Below, piece after piece: positions 57,206 to 64,000 of a DNA stretch of 64,000 nucleotides. Numbering within the stretch: the first letter of the stretch is position 1; each line of letters begins with the position of its first letter. A model generated the notes under the pieces. That model worked only from the letters and a program-made list of their open reading frames with translations, ran no database searches and was not told the DNA's origin. The stretch comes from Nematostella vectensis (taxonomy: Eukaryota; Cnidaria; Anthozoa; Actiniaria; Edwardsiidae): positions 3,191,203 through 3,255,202 of the forward strand of contig NC_064037.1 in assembly GCF_932526225.1 (NCBI RefSeq), in the 5' to 3' direction. The translations under genes and the position numbers were made by a program.

Positions 57206-58421
57206 TTTCGCACGTTATGTTATTATGTTATCTAAGGTTAGCCTGTGCTGTCTGCGTAGGGTCGGATTACAAACAAACCATGCAATATAGTATAATGGTT
57301 CTTTCATCATTATACTCTTGATGTCCCTTGACCTTGATGATGGAGGGAGGGGAGGGGAGGGAGGGGAGTGACTGCAGTGCCGTACTCACATCGTGGATGC
57401 TATATCGTCACCGTGCCCTAATAACTATGTACTTGTGTATCTGTGCATCTCTTTGTGTTGTCAAAACTAGATTCGCGATACAATATAAGTATAGCAGTGC
57501 CATACCTCACATCGTGGATGCTATTTCATCACGGTGCCATAATAACTATTTACTTGTGTATCTGCGCATCTCTTTGTGTTGTCAAAACTAGATTCGCGAT
57601 ACAATATAAGTAATAACAAGGGAAAATACTTTGCTTAGATCAGCATCTATTTATGTATTCATTTGACATTTGCACAAATATAACAAATAACATTTTTGCA
57701 AGGCATTTTAAGAAAATGTGTCATATTTTAATAGGCCGGGAGCTCATTTATTTTAATACATTTTGTCCACGAAGAAGAGGTGCTTATTGGAGAGGGGGAC
57801 AAAGGAGGCTCTGAAATCTGATTTTCCTATACCACCAAAAGTTGAGCAGAAGCATAATTTCTTTCTTATTCCAGAGTTGGTAAAAAATAAATACACCCGA
57901 AAAAAATATATCATGGAAAGTTTTCAACGAAAACAGATACTAAGAACGAAAAACTCAATTCACCCAAAAATACATCGAACGCTATATCGTCATCTTTATA
58001 TCTAAGTTACCTTTTGGAGATATTGACCCATGAGTAGGTTGGGTGTGGTTATCAGAACATATAGTGATTGTGGTGATATGGACAAAAACTCGATGCTATA
58101 ACTTGATCCAATCATGGAGGATGAATAATCTCGCATTATCTTCATTGATAGTAATAGGATTGGATTATCCTAAGGTAATACCGATCGTATTATACCCACA
58201 CGAAGCCCTGAATAAATCCAAATGATTTGACAAAATATTAATTTAATAAGTAGTATTACAAGTTTTCTCTTTCAAACATGGTCTTTCTCAACCTTCAATT
58301 TTCATTTTAGTAGCAAACATGTAATTGATGAGACATTGAACCGTGCAATTTTTCGTTCCAAGCGTTTAGCCCAAGCTCTCGTCACGACCTCCTTCTCACT
58401 AATGCGTCTGCGGTCTGTTGG
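57206..58421. other. Intergenic between collagen/Ig gene and secreted peptide gene
   Basis: It has the promoter side of the collagen/Ig gene (just right of 57205), a two-copy duplication of about 114 bp, and an AT-rich Lys-rich 80-codon frame at 57763-58005 without recognisable features, left uncalled. Confidence 0.5.
57376..57612. repeat. Two-copy tandem duplication, about 117 bp
   Basis: The segments tcacatcgtggatgctat, tgtgcatctctttgtgttgtc and ctagattcgcgatacaatat occur twice in tandem with a few substitutions. Confidence 0.9.
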
Positions 58422-59749
58422 TCAGCTGTCTTGAAATATGTCACTCTCGATATCTCCTGGCTGTTTATTGGCTGAGCGCACCACAGGGCACCCCATGAGT
58501 CCAGTTTCGCAATACTGGGCTGCAGCAGCGCAAAGGTTACGCACTCTTCTCGCCTAAACATCAACAACACAAACTGGCTTAAATAAGTCGTGGTAGCGTT
58601 CATGCTTTTTTATTCATCTGGGGTCCATCCTGTCCCGGGGGTGGGGGGGGGGGGGGGGTCTTCCCATGTCGACCTAGGGTCAAAATCGGGCCTCAGGTAT
58701 TTTTTAGAGGGTATCCAAGAAAAAATTGGCTTTTCTCTTAGAAATGGTACTTTTTAGGGCTTACGAGGTATTTTTAGGGTAGCAATTTTGGGTCGTGCAG
58801 GTATTTTTTAGGGTTATTTTTCGAATTTCCCGGGCAGACTCTGCCTCGAAGAAGTTTTATTAAAAACGGCAGCGTCGAATTCCAGTTATTGGTATATTGT
58901 ATTCATTCTTCTGGTTCACGAGCACGACTATTTGGGCTTGTTGTAGCTTTCAACGGGAAACAGATAATAGATTTCATGGTCATACCTATATGACTTATAG
59001 GGTATAAATAAATAAGCTACATGCGGCTGGACGAGGAATGAATTGTAAACTGGATGGGTTAATATGGGTGTGGTTACAAAAGGGAAATATAAATATAATA
59101 AATATAAGATCCTGTGACAGAAATAGTAAAAAACTGCATGCGACCGGGAGAGGGATGAAAACTGCGTGGGTTTATATGGGTGTGGTTACAAAAGGGAGAT
59201 GTACGACTAGACAAAGTTCTGTGTTACCAGGGTATTGCTGGTGACAGACAGCTCTGATCGCTGGCCAAGCATACCGCAGGTGCAAAGCTCGGGTTTATTA
59301 GAAACCTAGTAAGCCACACCTGTTATGTCTTTCTTTCAACTTTTTCGACGAAAATCTTGTGAAAATTGGAAATAACCATTTAAAAAAGTTTCATACTTCA
59401 TTTACTAGATAAACTCTAAATTATTGTAATAGCTCCCTCAAATCAGCCGATGAAAATGGGTTATTTCCCACACTTGGTATTTTGCTAGGATGTGAAAATG
59501 GCGGCTTATTCATCAGTCTCTTTTAAAATGTTTTATACCCTACAACGGCTGCGCCTTGCCTTTCCACATGACGCGCTCTCATTTGAGCCCTTCTATATAA
59601 CCAATGACCGAATGTCTGAAAAATGCTCTACCTCTCACCTGTACAGTTTCTGTGCGTTTGCCAATATTTCCTCCGCCGGTAGCTGTAAAACCTTCCGTCG
59701 TGGATAAGACAAGAAGAAACACAAGAGCGCACGCAACTGAGATCTTCAT
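58422..59749 (-). CDS. Candidate secreted peptide precursor (two exons)
   Basis: Exon 1, 59749-59639, encodes 37 residues with a classic signal peptide (MKISVACALVFLLVLSTTEG) and a dibasic KR site (NIGKR), then a donor CAG|GTGAGAG. Exon 2, 58553-58422, follows a T/G-rich tract and TTTAG, joins in phase 0, and begins with ARR, a second dibasic site, then a segment with three cysteines (LCAAAAQYC, LMGC) and an acidic tail; total 80 aa. A TATA-like TATAAAAA is about 66 bases before the ATG. The composition fits a processed secreted peptide (neuropeptide, cysteine-rich peptide or similar); no family is recognised and no function is claimed. The odd number of mature cysteines, and the existence of another open frame over exon 2, make exon 2 less certain than exon 1. 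Confidence 0.45.
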
Positions 59750-59814
59750 ATTGTGCTAGGTGTATTCCTGACTTGCTGAATGCTAACTGTGACTAAAGCG
59801 AGCTACACGATGTC

Positions 59815-59822
59815 TTTTTATA
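59815..59822 (-). promoter_or_regulatory. TATA-like box of the candidate secreted peptide gene
   Basis: TATAAAAA on the minus strand, 66 bases upstream of the ATG at 59749, in the spacing expected for a short 5' UTR of about 35-40 bases. Confidence 0.5.
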
Positions 59823-61439
59823 TCTCCAAGAAGCTTTGTAATCGTACGTTTGCCTATCGTGTTCAAGTGAGATACACCACTCACTTGTGGGATTTCCAAA
59901 AGTCTTGCACAGTCCTCTAGAACATGATAAACTGAGATAATTGTCTTAGTCGGGTTCATCCTAAGCCATCATGATCGAAACGCAATTTACGTTTGAGTTA
60001 TTTTTAAACGAATTAATTTGAGCTTTAATAAAAGGCGGGATCCGGAATTAAACATCAATGAATAGGAATTGAATTCTGGAGTCTTAGATAAACGCCTTTA
60101 CGAAAACCCGAACATTCTATAATTGAACATGAGCGAGCCTGTGACTCATCCTCTACGGAACCGTTTATCGACATGGCTGTTCTAACATAAGAAAGATATA
60201 AAGATATTGTACACTGTTTTTGTTATATAAGAACCTTTTTATAAGAACGTCCAGCCTGAGATGTCACCAAGTTTTAAGAACATTCTAAGAACGTGTCGAG
60301 GCTCAGATAGCAGCAAAATATTGTTTTGTTAGTGGGATGTGTTCTGAAATGCAGAATCAAATTGTGTTAAAAATAACAACCTTAGAAATTATATTATTGC
60401 TATTAAACATTTTTTCAATTCCCTTTCTAATAATTCATTGGGTATTTTTATTTTATATACATTTAAATTAAAGAGCCGTTAAGAGAATTTTTAGCCTTAA
60501 AATGCTAAAAAACAACCTCTACTGAAATTTAGACGGTTTTTTCTAGTTTTCTTTTTAGTCTAACGTTTCTCAAGCGCAAGTCATTTATTTTTTATTTTTT
60601 AGCATTTCCATTATAAACACACAAACAACAATTTATTAATACAGCATCATCGAAAACTTGGAAATTAGTTTATTTTTTGTTCGTGATACGAACGTGACAG
60701 TGGAGTTTGCATAGAAATGTGCCCAACATCGCCTTGTATACCAATTAAAACACAGACACAGATCTTGGAGTTCCTGGTGTGTATGAGATGGTCTTGTCGA
60801 CTTCCTTTGAACCCTAAAAATTAAAGTTTCCACGGGATTTCACGTATTTATTTATATTTTGATCCTCGACCCCAAAGTATTAGCGATTTTTCTTGGTCGA
60901 GTCATCGGGATGTGCACTGGTACATTCCTGTAGGTTCTGTCACGTTTTAGTGCGTTTTTAGCCCAGTGATCAGGGACACTCGGATGTGGTGACCTAAGCT
61001 TCAACGTGGTACGATTATAAAAAGCATCAAATAACCAAAAATTTGGCATTAGAGGAATTTAAGGTATAATACCAGAAGTGGATTTGCTGACGACATTATT
61101 ACTCATCTCCGCCGCTCCCGATTAGACTCTTCCGCCTTCCCTTCACCCACCTCCCCCTTCTCTCTCTTGGCTGACGTATGATCGTTATTGCTAACAAGCT
61201 ATTAAGTTATATGGCATGACTATAAAAAATTACAGGCAAGTTGTAGTGGTCTGCATAGGCTTGATATAGTCAGGGCAATAAAATAAAAAAATCTTTTCCA
61301 CGCCTCTGTGAGACTAGTTTCGCTGACCGAGCGTTAGCTCTTTGTTTAAGCAAAACTAAGCTTTTGTAAGAATTTTGTAGATTAACAATACTGTATGTGC
61401 GAGAATTTCTACAAACAGGCGGAGCTTTTATTTTTCTCG

Positions 61440-61730
61440 CTTTTTAAAACCTCGAACACCACTTTATCTTTAAACCCATTTCTTTTTTTGCCCTCTAAAA
61501 CTCTAACTCCACTCTATCTTTGAATCCATTTCTTTTTTCGCCCTCTAAAACTTTAACTCCACTCTATCTTTGAACCCATTTCTTTCTGATATGTCCAATG
61601 CAAAAAGAAAAACAGGAGATGAAAACCCATTTCTTTTTTATTTTTTCGCCCTCTAAAACTCTAACTCCACTCTATCTTTGAACCCATTTCTTTCTAATAT
61701 GTTCAATGCAAGAAGAAAAACACGAGATGA
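61440..61730. repeat. Interrupted tandem repeat, units of about 58-65 bp
   Basis: Four copies of cgccctctaaaactctaact followed by ccactctatctttgaaccca and tttctttttt. Two copies are followed by a second shared block (tctttctaatatgttcaatg with caagaagaaaaacacgagat), so the repeat has a two-part higher-order structure. Confidence 0.9.
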
Positions 61731-61966
61731 AAATTTTCTTAGCAAAGGAAAAAAGTGAAGTTTATTTAAGTCATTTCTGACCATACCGTTTAGCTTATTT
61801 AAAGGTCCCTATCTAAAATTGATAATAAACGAGTACAAAGGGTATTCTAGGCCAACTGGCAGACTGGTAATCATTCCCGACCTTCGGTTCTAAAGTGCTG
61901 TGCATCATGGTAACCCTGTGTGTAATGACAACCTCTGACTTTTTCGGATGCGGGCTCGTCCAAAAG

Positions 61967-61984
61967 CAATATGGCGGACGGGAT
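61967..61984 (+). promoter_or_regulatory. YY1-like element upstream of BCS1
   Basis: gcaatATGGCGGACGGG, about 70 bases before the BCS1 ATG. The same core, ccaatatggcggacgc, occurs at about 56256-56272. Consensus match only. Confidence 0.45.
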
Positions 61985-62044
61985 TGAGCTTTTTCTGTAA
62001 AACCAGCAATTTCATATGTATTTTCCCCGCCTTTAGTCTAGAGA

Positions 62045-63706
<1,662 letters not shown>

Positions 63707-64000
63707 GTAGGCCTATTCACCCAGTAATCGGGTGAATGTGGTTTTGGGAATGATTTTTATAATTCAGGGATAGATCCAGGGTTCCCTCCAAAACGAGAGG
63801 GGATACCAGTATAGAGAACAAAGAGGAGGGGAATATGACTCTCTATAGAAAATTTAAGCACTATGCTTCATACCCTTCCTCCTTTTTGGGAAGGGAGTGG
63901 TCAGGAAAAGTTCATTCAGCCCTCCAACTTTTTAGGAGTGCTCTAGGGCCAGTTTTTATATAAAGCTTACTGTTTAAATTGACCCTTATTTATCACTTTA
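63707..64000. other. BCS1 intron 3, partial
   Basis: No further BCS1 exon is recognisable. The sequence has a transposon-edge-like gggatagatccagggt at 63767-63782. Confidence 0.6.

Larger units (their letters stand above)
59823..62044. other. Intergenic region before BCS1
   Basis: AT-rich sequence without supported genes up to 61.4 kb. It includes the tandem repeat at 61.44-61.73 kb and the YY1-like site near the BCS1 start. Confidence 0.5.

Noticed and set aside
57763..58005. 80-codon Lys-rich frame
   Set aside because: AT-rich sequence favours Lys codons; no recognisable feature or splice context.

Overview
The window looks like nuclear DNA of a cnidarian, most likely a sea anemone close to Nematostella vectensis. 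This is inferred from AT-rich introns with GT-AG borders, animal gene families with short exons, a gene mixing collagen, immunoglobulin, sushi and uromodulin-type (D8C) domains, and abundant minisatellites. No database search was possible, so the species is an inference. There are no bacterial-type operons, CRISPR arrays or rRNA genes.

Layout, left to right: RNF146-like RING/WWE ubiquitin ligase (minus, 2495-3487). ZNF451-type PIN-like gene (minus, 4529-7366), which carries three apparent reading-frame lesions. AGPAT5-like acyltransferase (plus, 8380-13666, 11 exons, 368 aa). DEPTOR-like mTOR inhibitor (plus, 15568-18989, 8 exons, 385 aa). Major vault protein (plus, 21208-31255, 17 exons, 854 aa). 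A repeat-rich gap. An intronless rhodopsin-class GPCR (plus, 36300-37505) and an intronless secreted protein (minus, 37817-38260). A large 16-bp minisatellite (about 40.65-42.37 kb). NIPSNAP (plus, 42799-48891, 9 exons, 277 aa). A type II membrane collagen/Ig/sushi/D8C protein (minus, 49686-57205, 12 exons, 794 aa). A small two-exon secreted peptide gene (minus, 58422-59749). The first three coding exons of BCS1 (plus, 62045-63706, continuing past the window). Exon chains were built by hand from splice sites, phase and family resemblance. For the six complete multi-exon genes other than the damaged ZNF451-type gene (RNF146, AGPAT5, DEPTOR, MVP, NIPSNAP and the collagen/Ig gene), the exon lengths sum to a whole number of codons.

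The most striking pattern is that many tandem arrays are anchored on gene boundaries. At least seven minisatellites in three genes (MVP three, NIPSNAP two, the collagen/Ig gene two) have units that copy the adjoining exon-intron junction, so the true donor or acceptor is followed or preceded by many near-identical copies. Two further cases repeat a stop-codon region (ZNF451-type gene and MVP). Other notable points are a 60-bp perfect-stem palindrome inserted in a coding exon whose removal restores the frame, an MVP intron that reads on in frame into a three-membrane-segment tail with its own stop and AATAAA, and a 43-bp satellite that appears to have grown out of the interior of a small inverted-repeat transposon.

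The genes are functionally unrelated housekeeping or signalling genes and do not form a cluster with one job. Mitochondria (NIPSNAP, BCS1, possibly AGPAT5) and growth or ubiquitin signalling (DEPTOR, RNF146) recur, but this is probably chance.
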